Assembly (NCBI GenBank): GCA_965226915.1
Contig: CBDDEJ010000009.1
Coordinates: 682,001 to 746,000, forward strand
Direction of reading: 5' to 3'
From: Io17-Chloro-G2 sp965226915
Lineage (GTDB): Bacteria; Chloroflexota; Dehalococcoidia; Lucifugimonadales; UBA3495
Length of the DNA: 64,000 nucleotides
Both the position numbers and the translations under genes were made by a program. Every line of letters begins with the position of its first letter. Position 1 is the first letter of the stretch. The notes beneath the pieces were generated by a model that was not told where the DNA came from, did not search any database, and saw only the letters and a list, made by a program, of their open reading frames with translations. Shown one piece after another: positions 35,682 to 44,654 of this stretch.

Positions 35682-36648
35682 GTGAGATTAGCATCAGCCA
35701 TGAAATTTAGCGTGGGCCGTTGGGGTCTGCTTTTTGCCGCCATAATCATATTGTCGCTGGCCGCCTGTGGTGGAGACCCCACCGAACAGCCGATTTCCAC
35801 CGCCGAAGCGGGAACCCCGGCCGCCACACCTTCACCGACCATAGACACCGCAACAGAGACCGCAACTGTTACAGCCACGCCTGTTTCCACTTCCACTCCC
35901 GGCCCAACGAGTGAAGGCGCCACACCACCACCCACCACGTTGGCCACTTTGCCGGCTACTCCCACTTCAAGCCTGGTGTTCGAGCTTCTGGCGCGTCAAG
36001 ATGGGGCCGGCGTGGAGACCGATGCCGTGAGAGTGATGGGCATCACCGGTGTGGATGCCGTGGTTGGCGTGAACGGGATTCCGGTTGATGTCTCTTCCGA
36101 TGGGAGATTTTCATACGACCTTCAATTAGACGAAGGGATCAACCTGATCGAGGTGGAAGCCGCCGATCTGTCTGGTGAGACGGCGGGCGAGCAGGTAGCG
36201 GTCTTTTTCATTTCACCCACGGCAGGCCTGCCCTTTGCCCTGTATTATCCTCCCGACGGTCTAGAAACTCGGACGGAAACCCCGATTCTCTCCAAGCTGC
36301 CGTTTTCTTAGCGACGATTGTCCATGTAACAGTGGGTTCTTGAACCGTATTACAGACACTATCATGCCACATAAGACTATAATACGTCTGTCTGGCGTAG
36401 CGCGAAACCCGGCCAATGGCTTTCCGGCCAGACCTCTAGAGGTCTCTACCGAGACGATTCTCGTAGCCGGTGGAACCCGGCCGGATGCTATCGTCGGGGT
36501 GAACGGCGACCCGGTGGAGATAAATGCTCTGGGTATATTCTCCACCACCGTGACTTTGGAAGAAGGGCCAAACTTCATCGAAGTTGTCGCGACTGATATC
36601 CAAGGGAACGTCCGGTTCCAGACTGTGGCTGCCTTCTATTTGCCCTGA
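35682..36648 (+). pseudogene. Lipoprotein with bacterial Ig-like repeats, split by 173-bp MITE
   Basis: The first part has a lipoprotein signal (LLFAAIIILSLAACGG), a long Thr/Pro linker and one beta domain (VRVMGITGVDAVVGVNGIPVDVSSDGRFSYDLQLDEGINLIEVEAADLSGE). The second part, after the MITE, is a second copy of the same domain (RPDAIVGVNGDPVEINALGIFSTTVTLEEGPNFIEVVATDIQGN). Taking out the MITE plus one TA joins them exactly (DGLEVSTET). The GTG start at 35682 has AGGAG upstream. A truncated one-domain lipoprotein may still be made. Third gene of the sigma-factor cluster. Confidence 0.88.
36264..36436 (-). mobile_element. 173-bp MITE, copy A (IS630/Tc1-like)
   Basis: Exactly 173 bp between duplicated TA dinucleotides in a CTAG target. 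The ends read GAAACTCGGACGGAAACCC and, from the other side, GAGGTCTGGCCGGAAAGCC, an imperfect inverted repeat (12 of 19). It contains no transposase. It enters the lipoprotein gene in the same relative orientation as copy D enters its gene. Confidence 0.92.
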
Positions 36649-36958
36649 TCCAGGCCCCGTTCCCGATCCTTCGATGCCCGCAATCCCATAAAGGGGTCCA
36701 TGTTGGGCATCAGTGACCATTTCAACACGTTCTGTCCTTCAAGCCCCGCCTTCTAGAGACTCTGGTTGAACCGGAGCATTGCCTAACACCCGGCTCAATG
36801 GCTCATCGCACGCCCTTCCGCTCCGCTCTGACCACTTCGGCGAACAACTCCGAGAACCACTCCGATAGTTGCTTCAAGTTTTGTCTAAAACCCGCTGCTA
36901 ACCTTTTCCTTGCTGGGGTTGTTATACATATTGAAACCAATTCTCAGGAGGCTGCGAA
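36649..36958. other. Intergenic region before secreted protein gene
   Basis: About 310 bp with no recognisable gene; the end carries a strong AGGAGG ribosome site for the next gene. Its promoter is expected here. Confidence 0.5.
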
Positions 36959-38095
36959 ATGCGTCGACTCAAGTGGATGATCCCACTCCTAGCTATCACG
37001 ATATTCCTTTTCAGCGTTGGGCTGGCATCGGCCAATATGACCAGCGCCGTGTTAAACCCATCAACCGGCGCCGCCAGCGGCGACGCAATGCAGTTGGCCC
37101 AAAGCGAGAAAGAGGTTGGCATACGGAAGGGCTACCGTGGAACGTTCTCCACCGGCGTCACTGGCGCCGGAAGCGGTGACCCATTTCCCCAAGATGTGGT
37201 CGAAGTAGAGAAAAAGGCGGGCACACGTAAAGGTTACGTTGGAACTTACTTCCAAGTTGAGAACCCAGACTTTTTCTCCGTCTCCACAAGGCAGGGAATT
37301 GTGATGATACAAAAACCCACCGGTGGCGATTTGGAACCGATAACCAAGCTGCCAGGAGGCCCCTGGGCGGGGGAACTGGTTAACGATGCGAGGGTAGCGG
37401 TTCTGGTGGATTTCGTCTCGGATGGGGGAGATGGAGTCGTCCGGGAAGCCCGTAAGATTGTGCTCAAACCCACCCCGGCGAAGCCCGTAAACGGCGCCGT
37501 CGAAAGCGTGGACACCAACGATGAAGGCGTTAGCACCGTTACCATAGTGAGCGCCGACGGGACCACCGAAGAAGTTGAACTGGATCCCGAAGCTGGCGTA
37601 CCCGAGGTCGGCGAAGTCGTGGTGGGGTTCCGAGGCCGAGGCCATGGAGCCCGCGCCCGCAGATCCGGAGAAGTCGATGACGACGGTCATCCAAGAGTGA
37701 GAGGTCTAGTCCGTGCCCAGCAAGTACATGAACGCCTACGGGCTTTCCTGGAGAACTTGGGGTCGAACGGACAGGAACTGTCCGACGAACAAGCGGAGCA
37801 GCGCGACCGTCGAATCGAGAAATTAGGCGAGATACTGGAAAAGCACGCCGCCCGCAACGTGGTGATCATCGAAAGACTAAGCAACAGGGAAAACCTGCCG
37901 CCTCAGGCTGCGGAAGCCGTGGCCAAAGGTCTGGATAAAGCAAAGGATAATCGAGAACGTGCGAGGGCTAATCGGGAACGCGCCAGGGCCAAATGGGAAC
38001 AAGCCAAGGCCGCCCGGGAAGAAGCCAGATCCGCTAGGGAAGATTTTGCGCCAGGCAACCAAAACCAAAATCGTGGCGGCAGAAACCCGAGATAA
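36959..38095 (+). CDS. Secreted protein with charged C-terminal helix, unknown
   Basis: A 378-residue protein with signal peptide (MIPLLAITIFLFSVGLASA) and a strong ribosome site (AGGAGG, 7 nt). Two similar segments, IRKGYRGTFSTG and TRKGYVGTYFQV, precede a small beta domain (VSTRQGIVMIQKP, ARVAVLVDFVSDGGDGVVREARKIVLKP). The C-terminal third is a highly charged helix rich in Arg, Glu and Ala (DNRERARANRERARAKWE) ending in a basic Asn/Gly tail. Similar proteins occur downstream of sigma/DUF5667 pairs; the function is not known to me. Confidence 0.8.
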   Translation: MRRLKWMIPLLAITIFLFSVGLASANMTSAVLNPSTGAASGDAMQLAQSEKEVGIRKGYRGTFSTGVTGAGSGDPFPQDVVEVEKKAGTRKGYVGTYFQVENPDFFSVSTRQGIVMIQKPTGGDLEPITKLPGGPWAGELVNDARVAVLVDFVSDGGDGVVREARKIVLKPTPAKPVNGAVESVDTNDEGVSTVTIVSADGTTEEVELDPEAGVPEVGEVVVGFRGRGHGARARRSGEVDDDGHPRVRGLVRAQQVHERLRAFLENLGSNGQELSDEQAEQRDRRIEKLGEILEKHAARNVVIIERLSNRENLPPQAAEAVAKGLDKAKDNRERARANRERARAKWEQAKAAREEARSAREDFAPGNQNQNRGGRNPR

Positions 38096-38102
38096 ATTGT
38101 AA

Positions 38103-38130
38103 GCTGCAGGCGCGATCTCGCGCCTGCAGC
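38103..38130 (+). terminator. Terminator of the sigma-factor cluster
   Basis: Perfect 13-bp arms GCTGCAGGCGCGA and TCGCGCCTGCAGC with a 2-nt loop, right after the stop codon. Confidence 0.8.
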
Positions 38131-38200
38131 CTCCAACGGGCGTAGTGTAGGCGAGACTGCACTCCGATTCGTCAACAATAGCGCAACAGGATGGTTCAAC

Positions 38201-38921
38201 ATGAAATCGATTTTAATCAGCGACGATTCCCGAGTAACTGAGATGGCCGAGTTGAGCCTTCGTCTCCGCTGGCCCCATAACAAGCCAACGGTGGCCACCA
38301 CGGCAACCAACGGGCTGGAGTCGGCAGAGAACGATTCTCCCGACGTAGTGCTTATTCATCCAAGTTACACCGACATGACCCTGTCGGAGACCATGCGGAA
38401 AATCCGGGAGTTTTCCGACATCCCAGTGCTGGTCCTGAGTGACCAGGGCGATGAAATGGAGGCCGTATCGGCGTTGGAGCTAGGGGCGGATGATTACGTC
38501 CGCCTGCCCTGTGAGTTGCCCGAGGTCATGGCCCGGGTTTGGGCCCTTTTGAGGAGGGCCAGTAGTTCCCAGCGACCGGAAGAGGATAGGCCGATTCATA
38601 GCGGCAACCTGCTGCTGAACCCAGCTATGTCAGGTATTCTTGGGCGACCGCCAGGTGGCTTTGACATCCACCGAGTTCCAACTGCTCCATCTGTTGATGA
38701 AAAACCGGGGCTCTGTGGTGAGTCACCACACTATAGAAATCAGCATTTGGGGCGGCAAGACGGATAGTTCTTATTTGGCGAAGAAGTACGTCCAGCGGCT
38801 GCGAAGCAAGTTGAGCGACGGGAACCAGGATCACCGTTGGATTATGAATGTACACGGAGAGGGATACCGGTTTGTCGGCCTTATTGAGAAACTTGGGGAA
38901 ATAATTATTTCGGCTAACTGA
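38201..38921 (+). pseudogene. OmpR-type response regulator with degenerate receiver and frameshift
   Basis: The receiver domain (residues 1-120) keeps the N-terminal acidic pair (SDDSR) but has His where the phosphorylated Asp belongs (PDVVLIHPSYTDM) and Arg for the conserved Lys (DDYVRLPCE). The winged-helix output domain (VALTSTEFQLLHLLMKNRGSVVSH, YVQRLRSKL, IMNVHGEGYRFVG) is in another frame from about 38635. A one-base indel at TATTCTTGGGC separates them. No histidine kinase is nearby. Either an atypical, phosphorylation-independent regulator with a sequencing error, or a decaying gene. Confidence 0.85.
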
Positions 38922-39026
38922 AGCTGATTTGCAGGTTTGTGATCGGGTCGCTCCCGGTTATGCGGGCTACCAGCGCGGCTTGAACTGAACGATCAATTGA
39001 GCACTTTCCAGGTTTGAATGTACGGT

Positions 39027-39055
39027 CCCCGGCTAATACCGGGGGCTATTTTTTG
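39027..39055 (+). terminator. Terminator after response regulator
   Basis: Arms CCCCGG and CCGGGG with a 6-nt loop, followed by GCTATTTTTTG, a good T run. Confidence 0.8.
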
Positions 39056-39089
39056 TAGGCCGTTGGTGCTGGGGTCCCTGGGCTTAAAG

Positions 39090-39608
39090 TTACCAGGCTG
39101 GCGGTATTGTCAGGTCGGCCACTGCATGCCCGGCTCCGAATTCAAGCTCCGCGTGCAATTGGAGACCGTTGCCCTGAAACACGTTGTTTTGAGCCACGAA
39201 GTTGAACAAGACCGTGCCGTTTCCGGCTTGTCCCGTGTCCAGAACCGATAAATGCACCACTGAGTCAACTCGTGAAAAACTGATGTTTTGGGTCAACGTT
39301 CCCGGCGCCGGCTCAAGCATTATCAACGGCTGTATCGCGTCGGATCGGAACTCGAAATCCACCGCGTCCAACCGGTAGCCTGGCCCGGTGTAGGGGACCT
39401 CGATAAAAAATCGAATCAGATCACCCTTGGGCATTTGGCTGCGGACATAAACGCTGCCTGTGCGGGCCTCGTCTTGGAAGAAATCGACCGCTACGTCGGC
39501 CACATCTGGTGTCCCAGATGAATGCGGCGCACCGGTTGTAATGGAAGATTGGCCACACCCGGTCAAGAGGAGAACCAACGTGGCCATCGTGAGCGCGCTT
39601 GCGGCCAC
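39090..39608 (-). CDS. Lipoprotein with cohesin-like beta domain
   Basis: A 172-residue protein with a lipoprotein signal (LTMATLVLLLTGCGQSS). The rest is beta-rich: VAVDFFQDEARTGSVYVRSQM, LDAVDFEFRSDAIQPLIM, SFSRVDSVVHLSVLDTGQAGNGTVLFNFVAQN. The last block resembles cohesin/CBM-type domains, where a G-G-T-V-x-F pattern is typical. Exposed on the outer membrane face; ligand unknown. Confidence 0.72.
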   Translation of the reverse strand: MAASALTMATLVLLLTGCGQSSITTGAPHSSGTPDVADVAVDFFQDEARTGSVYVRSQMPKGDLIRFFIEVPYTGPGYRLDAVDFEFRSDAIQPLIMLEPAPGTLTQNISFSRVDSVVHLSVLDTGQAGNGTVLFNFVAQNNVFQGNGLQLHAELEFGAGHAVADLTIPPAW

Positions 39609-39905
39609 GGCTGCGATTCGCCTTTTCCCCTAAGTCGACCCCCGGCTGCTATAGAAATTCTCGGTATAAATCTCAAGACGGAGCCGGGACGCCGTTAGTT
39701 CCCATGAATCACGTGCCGCCATCCGCGCCTCCCACATCACTAGGCTAAACGGATGCAAGTTCGGCAGGTGGAATGATCCTTTGTGGTCTGACGCGGAAAT
39801 AGCCTTCCCAGGTATCGAAACCGGTTTACACCCGGACTCTGACCCAGTGGACTTCCCGCTGTAATCCACTGAGGCGTCTGAATTGACGAACGAAAGGAAC
39901 GTAAA

Positions 39906-40427
39906 ATGCTGCAAAGGATGATTGGGGCTGCCCGCTTGGACGCCCACACCTTCGAGGAAGTCGAAGATGACCATGGCGCCACCAGCCAGGCAATGTTGGT
40001 GGTTATCATTGTCTCGATTGCGACCGCCATCGGAGGACTGGCGGCAGCGGATTTCCCAATTGTAGGGCTGATATTTGGAATAATCCGCGGTTTAGTTGGA
40101 CGGGCGCTGTGGGCTCTGGTTACTTACTGGGTGGGCACTACCATCCTCAATACTCCGGGCACCGATGCAAACTGGGGTCAACTTGCTCGGACAACTGGGT
40201 TCGCCCAGACTCCAGGGGTATTACAAGTGTTTTTGTTCATCCCGGGTATCTGTGTACCGATAGCCGTAATCGCATCCATCTGGCAGTTTGTGGCGATGGT
40301 GATAGCGGTGAGGCACGCACTGGATTATGAGTCGACTTGGAGAGCGGTCGGAGTAGTAGTGATCGGGTTTGTCATCGCGATTATCCCATTAATGATTGTT
40401 GGTGCATTCCTCTCAGGGCTAGGATGA
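39906..40427 (+). CDS. Yip1-domain membrane protein
   Basis: A 173-residue integral membrane protein with about five helices (MLVVIIVSIATAIGGLAAA, LWALVTYWVGTTIL, VLQVFLFIPGICVPIAVIASIWQFVAMVIAV, AVGVVVIGFVIAIIPLMIVGAFL). The order and the QLARTTGFAQTPGVL block before helix 3 fit bacterial Yip1-family proteins, whose role is unclear. GAAAGGA precedes the start. It ends 100 bp before the truncated CetZ-like gene. Confidence 0.83.
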   Translation: MLQRMIGAARLDAHTFEEVEDDHGATSQAMLVVIIVSIATAIGGLAAADFPIVGLIFGIIRGLVGRALWALVTYWVGTTILNTPGTDANWGQLARTTGFAQTPGVLQVFLFIPGICVPIAVIASIWQFVAMVIAVRHALDYESTWRAVGVVVIGFVIAIIPLMIVGAFLSGLG

Positions 40428-40529
40428 TTTTTGACATGTATCCACCGATGGCGGCGAACTCATCGACACAGAAAGGGCCACACACGGTCCCTGCCACAGA
40501 GTTAACCCAGCAGCAAAATTTACGATGCG

Positions 40530-41727
40530 GTGGCAATAAACACAGAAGAGGCAGACCTGGCAGATCTCGGTAACATCCGCGAAAAAACGCTTATCGGAAT
40601 GTATAGGCACAGGGTCCACCTTAGTGGTGTAGGCGCTGACATTGAAGTTGGCGCCATGATAGCGGAAAAATCTCTTTCACAAATGATGGATCGAATCGAT
40701 TTACGCAGTAACAAATTTGATCCCGAGGCTTTTTGGGTGATAGCTGGGATGGCTGGGGGCAGTGGGGCTGGTGGGTCTCATATTCTAGCAGCGGAACTTA
40801 GAGAGGTTTATCACAAGCCAGTATACGTGCTGGGAGTTCTTCCTTCCGCGACTGCCATGCCCTCAGACAAGGAGGCCCTATGTTTGTCCAATGCTCTAAG
40901 GTGTTTCGAGCTATGGAAGGAAAACTTCGACAATATCCTGCTGGTCGATAATCAGCAATATGAGCAGGGGATGGACAACCGGGAATCCCTAGAGGTCTGG
41001 CCGGAAAGCCATTGGCCGGGTTTCGCGCTACGCCAGACAGACGTATTATAGTCTTATGTGGCATGATAGTGTCTGTAATACGGTTCAAGAACCCACTGTT
41101 ACATCGCCAATCGTCGCTAAGAAAACGACGACTTGGGGAGAATCTGGGTTTCCGTCCGAGTTTCTAGAAGGGATGTATCAGCGAATCAATGAAAATCTGG
41201 CGAAAAGGCTGACTCTGCTGTTAAGCGCCGGGGAAGTCAGGCCAGCTCCCCAAGAGGCATTCAGTTCATCTGAGGTTATAGCTACTCTGGGCGCCGGCGG
41301 CGCGGTGTCAACAATCGGGTACCATGCTGAAAGGATCAAGTCGAACTTGCAATTCTGGAAAGGCGGAATAGAGCCTGATACCAATGAATTAGCAACCATA
41401 ATTGCAAAAAGCCTGGAGAAAAGCTCATTAACCTTTCCCTGTGATGTAAGCGGGGCCAGGGCTGCCGCGCTGGTAACTGTTGGGAAGCCGGAGCACCTCT
41501 ACACCCAGGCGATCATAAAAGGTAGAGCCGAATTAGAGCAAATGACGAAAGTTAGCGAAGTGAGATATGGCGACTATCCCGATAGGGGAAGTAAGGGCTT
41601 CGCGGCGGTGAACATCATATCGGGGATAGACGATTTCGCAAGGTTAGACCAAATGCGCCAGAGAGTCGAAGATTTAAGAAATGTAAATGGCCGAGTGAGG
41701 GAGCCCGTCGGCGCGTCTTCGACCTGA
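40530..41727 (+). pseudogene. CetZ-like tubulin/FtsZ-superfamily gene, 5' truncated and split by MITE
   Basis: The left piece reads VAINTEEADLADL, LIGMYRHRVHLSGVGADIEVG, the tubulin signature loop AGMAGGSGAGGSHILAAELR, and KPVYVLGVLP. The right piece reads YQRINENLAKRLTLLLSAGEV, SSEVIATLGAGGAVSTIGYH, LTFPCDVSGARAAALVTVGKPEHL and EVRYGDYPD. This order and wording resemble archaeal CetZ more than FtsZ. The N-terminal 30-odd residues with the first nucleotide-binding loop are missing: the frame closes at a TAA 27 bp before the GTG. The MITE splits it at CTAG; removal gives RESLEGMYQR exactly. Presumed once to form cell-shape filaments. Confidence 0.8.
40992..41164 (+). mobile_element. 173-bp MITE, copy B
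   Basis: Exactly 173 bp between duplicated TA in CTAG, reading GAGGTCTGGCCGGAAAGCC at the left. It is inserted in the CetZ-like gene in the opposite relative orientation from copies A and D. Confidence 0.92.
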
Positions 41728-41884
41728 GTGGCCGTTCTAGCAGGCTACTGAAAAGAAATCGATCTCTTCTGCTTGTTCGTAAAAGGGCATTTAGAAGAAA
41801 TCGGAGAAAAGCCTACTTCTAACCAAGACTACGGCTAACCAAGGCTACGACGAAGCCACGCCTTGACCCTCAGGATGCCTTTGC

Positions 41885-42148
41885 CTATGGGGCCACTACC
41901 TCTGCTTCCACAACCCCGTCGAAAGTAGTGTCATGACCGCTACGGTATCCAAACTGGACGAGGAAGGAGCCGTAGTATCGCCTCTGTCCAGACTCCAAGG
42001 GCTCCATAAACCTCACATGGCGTCGGGGTGTTGGAGTGAGGGCCTCATTGTACATGCGCTCCATAGTCGCGGGCACATTGCGCCCCCGGCCCGTGAGCTC
42101 CTGACCATCCGGGAGACGTAATGTAATCTCTAGTATCTGTCTGCTCAT
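41885..42148 (-). CDS. Small unknown protein
   Basis: An 87-residue frame starting MSRQILEITLRLPDGQELTGRG; beta-rich, with FLVQFGYRSGHDTTFDGVVEAEV at the end. No family recognised. Codon use is like its neighbours. The longer frame to 42190 adds residues without a better start. Confidence 0.55.
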   Translation of the reverse strand: MSRQILEITLRLPDGQELTGRGRNVPATMERMYNEALTPTPRRHVRFMEPLESGQRRYYGSFLVQFGYRSGHDTTFDGVVEAEVVAP

Positions 42149-42190
42149 ACCATTTAACTCCCTATCTTGGCTCGTCCGGTGGTGCTGCAA

Positions 42191-42531
42191 CGGACAGGTG
42201 GCGGCGCCTAACCCAGTCTCCTCCTCTACAAGCTATACATATAGCTTATTAGTGAACCGTTTTTCCGGCTGGCGCCAACCCCGGCGTGTGTCGGCAACGG
42301 CTGGACGGTGCCCGAGCCGGTCCTCTCCTGCCATTCTCGGTGGGTGAGGATGGCGCCCCTATCGTTGGGTTAGGCCAGGTTGCAGCGGCAGGAGAATCGG
42401 GAAGAGAGGCGCCGTGACCTAAAGGAGGGGTGCATGATGGCAGTGGCCTTGCCACCTACCGCCCAACACCGCCCTGTCATGCCCAGTATGTTGTCAAAGC
42501 GTCGGCAGTTTGAATGGCTGGGAGTTCGGCC
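42191..42531. other. Intergenic region, nothing recognised
   Basis: About 340 bp with no supported gene; a 68-codon minus frame at 42249-42455 has no ribosome site or family resemblance. Confidence 0.5.
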
Positions 42532-42705
42532 CTAGACGTATCCTGTCGTCTTGTACTTCTCGAGTCGACTCAACAAGAATTTCACGTGTTTGTCGTCAGG
42601 AGTTTCTTTCAACTTGAATAGCACCCTGATTCGTTCACGGAGTTCCTCTGCGGTTTCTTGTCGTTCTAAGTGGTCTTCCCTGATTTTTTGGGCTCTCTTA
42701 GCCAA
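42532..42705 (-). CDS. 57-residue charged helical protein
   Basis: A small gene with TTG start and GAGGAG 7 nt upstream. The protein is almost entirely helical and charged (AKRAQKIREDHLERQETAEE, LRERIRVLFKLKET) and ends LLSRLEKYKTTGYV. Amphipathic heptads suggest a coiled coil. No family recognised; the ribosome site and the low-bias sequence support it as real. Confidence 0.55.
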   Translation of the reverse strand: MAKRAQKIREDHLERQETAEELRERIRVLFKLKETPDDKHVKFLLSRLEKYKTTGYV

Positions 42706-43052
42706 TCGACGCTCCTCGCATCATTCACGGGATTTATCGGGCGGGTAGGCTGTTTAAATTGTACCACCGTGCATTTGCTAAGCATGAGATTAGGCTTCGG
42801 GGTCATTTAGGTGAAAACCCCGGCTAGAACCTGGGCATTAGCTACTTTCGACCTGGGCAAAAAAAGAGCCCCAACAACCTTTTGTTGAGACTTGCGATAT
42901 TATATCACGAATGCTGGCCAACGCACAACCATTTGCGCCTAATCTGATGATTTCACCCGTCAGCGCAGTTCTTGCCCAAAGTCCTACCACGCGTGTACAC
43001 ACGGGCAGGGGCCGGACTGGTTTCCCTGGCCCTGGCACATTGCACCAGGCCG
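42706..43052. other. Intergenic region, nothing recognised
   Basis: About 350 bp upstream of the small helical gene and beyond the kinase remnant. Contains AT-rich stretches (42740-42780, 42890-42915) but no gene I can support. Confidence 0.5.
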
Positions 43053-43667
43053 TCAGTTCACGTGTTCGCTCCCGCGTGCCACGTTGCCCGGCTTCAGGTC
43101 CCGGTGGACAATGCCCCGGCTGTGGGCGAACTCCAGGCCCCGGCAGGTCTCAACGGCAATGCTGATTGCCTGCTCCAGGGGAAGCCGGTGGCCGTCGGCC
43201 TCCTCAATGACGCCTTCCACGTCGCCGCCGCCCATGAGGTCCGTGACCATGTAGGGCTGGTCTTGTTCTTCTCCAAGGTCGAAGACGGTGACGATATGCG
43301 GGTGGGAACCCAGCCGTCCCATGGCCTGGGCTTCCCGCTGGATGCGAGTCCGGGAGGTTTCATCAAGACCCTCGGTCTTAATCAGGGCGAAGGCTACTTC
43401 CCGGTCCAGGAGGGTGTCCTGGGCCAGGTAGACTTTTTTCTTGCCGCCCTCTCCCAGGAAACGTTTGACCTAATAGCGGTTGTTGGCGAAGGAGGTGGGT
43501 TGGTCCGGGACCGGAGCCGATACCCGTTGGCCTGGGTTCAGGCAAACAGTGGAATACGTCTTGCATAATTCATGTAGCCTCCAGTATTGCCGCATCGGCA
43601 AGGCACAGGGGCACACCATAGCCCTGTCTCGCAGAGCAACGTGAGGCCCCTTGGCTGAGGAACACAA
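43053..43667 (-). pseudogene. Serine/threonine protein kinase remnant
   Basis: In one frame the remnant reads RY-[TAG]-VKRFLGEGGKKKVYLAQDTLLDREVAFALIK (glycine loop and a Lys region), then HPHIVTVFDLGEEQDQPYMVTDLM and SRGIVHRDLKPGNV (catalytic loop HRDLKPxN). It stops right after the catalytic loop: the DFG segment and the whole C-lobe are gone, replaced by ARGSEHVN and a stop. A TAG also interrupts the region before the glycine loop. Kinases of this kind in related bacteria carry large sensory or cyclase domains. Not functional. Confidence 0.85.
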
Positions 43668-43668
43668 T

Positions 43669-44115
43669 ATGCAATTGACAAAGGCGGCGGAGAAGGCCCA
43701 ACAACAGGTTGAGGTAGCTTGGGAGGCTTACCAGGGTGCTCTACGGGGCCGCGCTCAAGCCCGCACGGATGCCAGCAACGATACGGCAAATCGCCGGATA
43801 ACCACGTTAGAGGGTGAGCTGAGAAATTCGGCGGACAAGGAAACCATCAACGCGTTCAAGGACGATATGGACGAACTCCTAGATGGGCTCCGTCATGGTG
43901 AGTACACCCGTGGGGGGGAACTCACGGGGAAGTGGATGGGAAGCACTCCTTTGAGGGGTGCAGGTAATCACGCACAGGTGTCGGCTTGTATTCAACAGGT
44001 TATGGCGATACGGCGTGAGGTTACCGACCAGGTGCCCTTGGAGCCCCTGACACAGGCGGAACTCAAAGATCGGCTTGATGGGCTGCGGCAGAGTATCACA
44101 CTCCCAGGACGGTAA
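43669..44115 (+). CDS. Unknown soluble helical protein
   Basis: About 148 residues from ATG 43669 (GAGG 8 nt upstream), starting MQLTKAAEKAQQQVEVAWEAY. Mostly helical with heptad-like spacing (ITTLEGELRNSADKETINAF, ELLDGLRHGEY). No family recognised. First of a run of small same-strand genes (43669-45559). Confidence 0.65.
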   Translation: MQLTKAAEKAQQQVEVAWEAYQGALRGRAQARTDASNDTANRRITTLEGELRNSADKETINAFKDDMDELLDGLRHGEYTRGGELTGKWMGSTPLRGAGNHAQVSACIQQVMAIRREVTDQVPLEPLTQAELKDRLDGLRQSITLPGR

Positions 44116-44142
44116 ACATATTAGGCGGTAAGAGGTGGTGGC

Positions 44143-44358
44143 ATGGCTCGATTCAAACAATCACAGAAACTACAAGGCCGGGTCTCGGTTAACGGCCAGG
44201 ACAGGGGCCGTGGGCTGCCCGGTGGCCATAACGGTGGTGGTACCGGCAACGGCGGTGAGGGCTACGGCCCACACCCGCTAGTAGCCCATCGATATCGGGA
44301 TATTGCGGGTTGGGTAAACATCACGCCAAAGGAGCACGACAGTGGCGCAACAAGATGA
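44143..44358 (+). CDS. Small Gly-rich unknown protein
   Basis: A 71-residue protein with AAGAGG upstream. The start is basic (MARFKQSQKLQGRVSVNGQD), the middle is GHNGGGTGNGGEGYG, and the end is RYRDIAGWVNITPKEHD. No family recognised. It overlaps the next gene by 17 bp. Confidence 0.55.
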   Translation: MARFKQSQKLQGRVSVNGQDRGRGLPGGHNGGGTGNGGEGYGPHPLVAHRYRDIAGWVNITPKEHDSGATR

Positions 44359-44632
44359 CTCTCCTGAAATCGTAGACACTGATGACTGGGAGGTATTCCA
44401 TCAATCGTTCCTGGTTTGCCTCCAATGCGAAAGCAGGCAGGATCTAACGCTTTTTTACAACAAATGGAGGGAACAGGATGTGGCTGTCGATGTGTTGATG
44501 CGGATGACAATGACCCCTGGGTTCAAGGGTCAGGACTTAAACCCTGAACTACTTGAAAGGATCAGGGCTCTCCGCGCCGAGATGGGCTTGGAAAACCTGG
44601 ACCGGAGAGTGTTCAACGGTGATCGGTTTTGA
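44342..44632 (+). CDS. Small helical unknown protein
   Basis: A 96-residue acidic protein (GTG start) beginning MAQQDDSPEIVDTDDWEVFHQSFL, with LTLFYNKWREQDVAVDVLMRM and ERIRALRAEMGLENLDRRVF. No family recognised. It is overlapped by the end of the preceding gene and followed closely by the paralog of 29891-30190, as in a small operon. Confidence 0.6.
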   Translation: MAQQDDSPEIVDTDDWEVFHQSFLVCLQCESRQDLTLFYNKWREQDVAVDVLMRMTMTPGFKGQDLNPELLERIRALRAEMGLENLDRRVFNGDRF

Positions 44633-44654
44633 CCAAATGGAGGCAGAGGTGGTG

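Noticed and set aside
36340..36436. Element-borne ORF (ITDTIMPHKTIIRLSG...) as a real gene
   Set aside because: It has no independent stop or ribosome site and appears only because the MITE is repeated; it is the MITE itself in translation.
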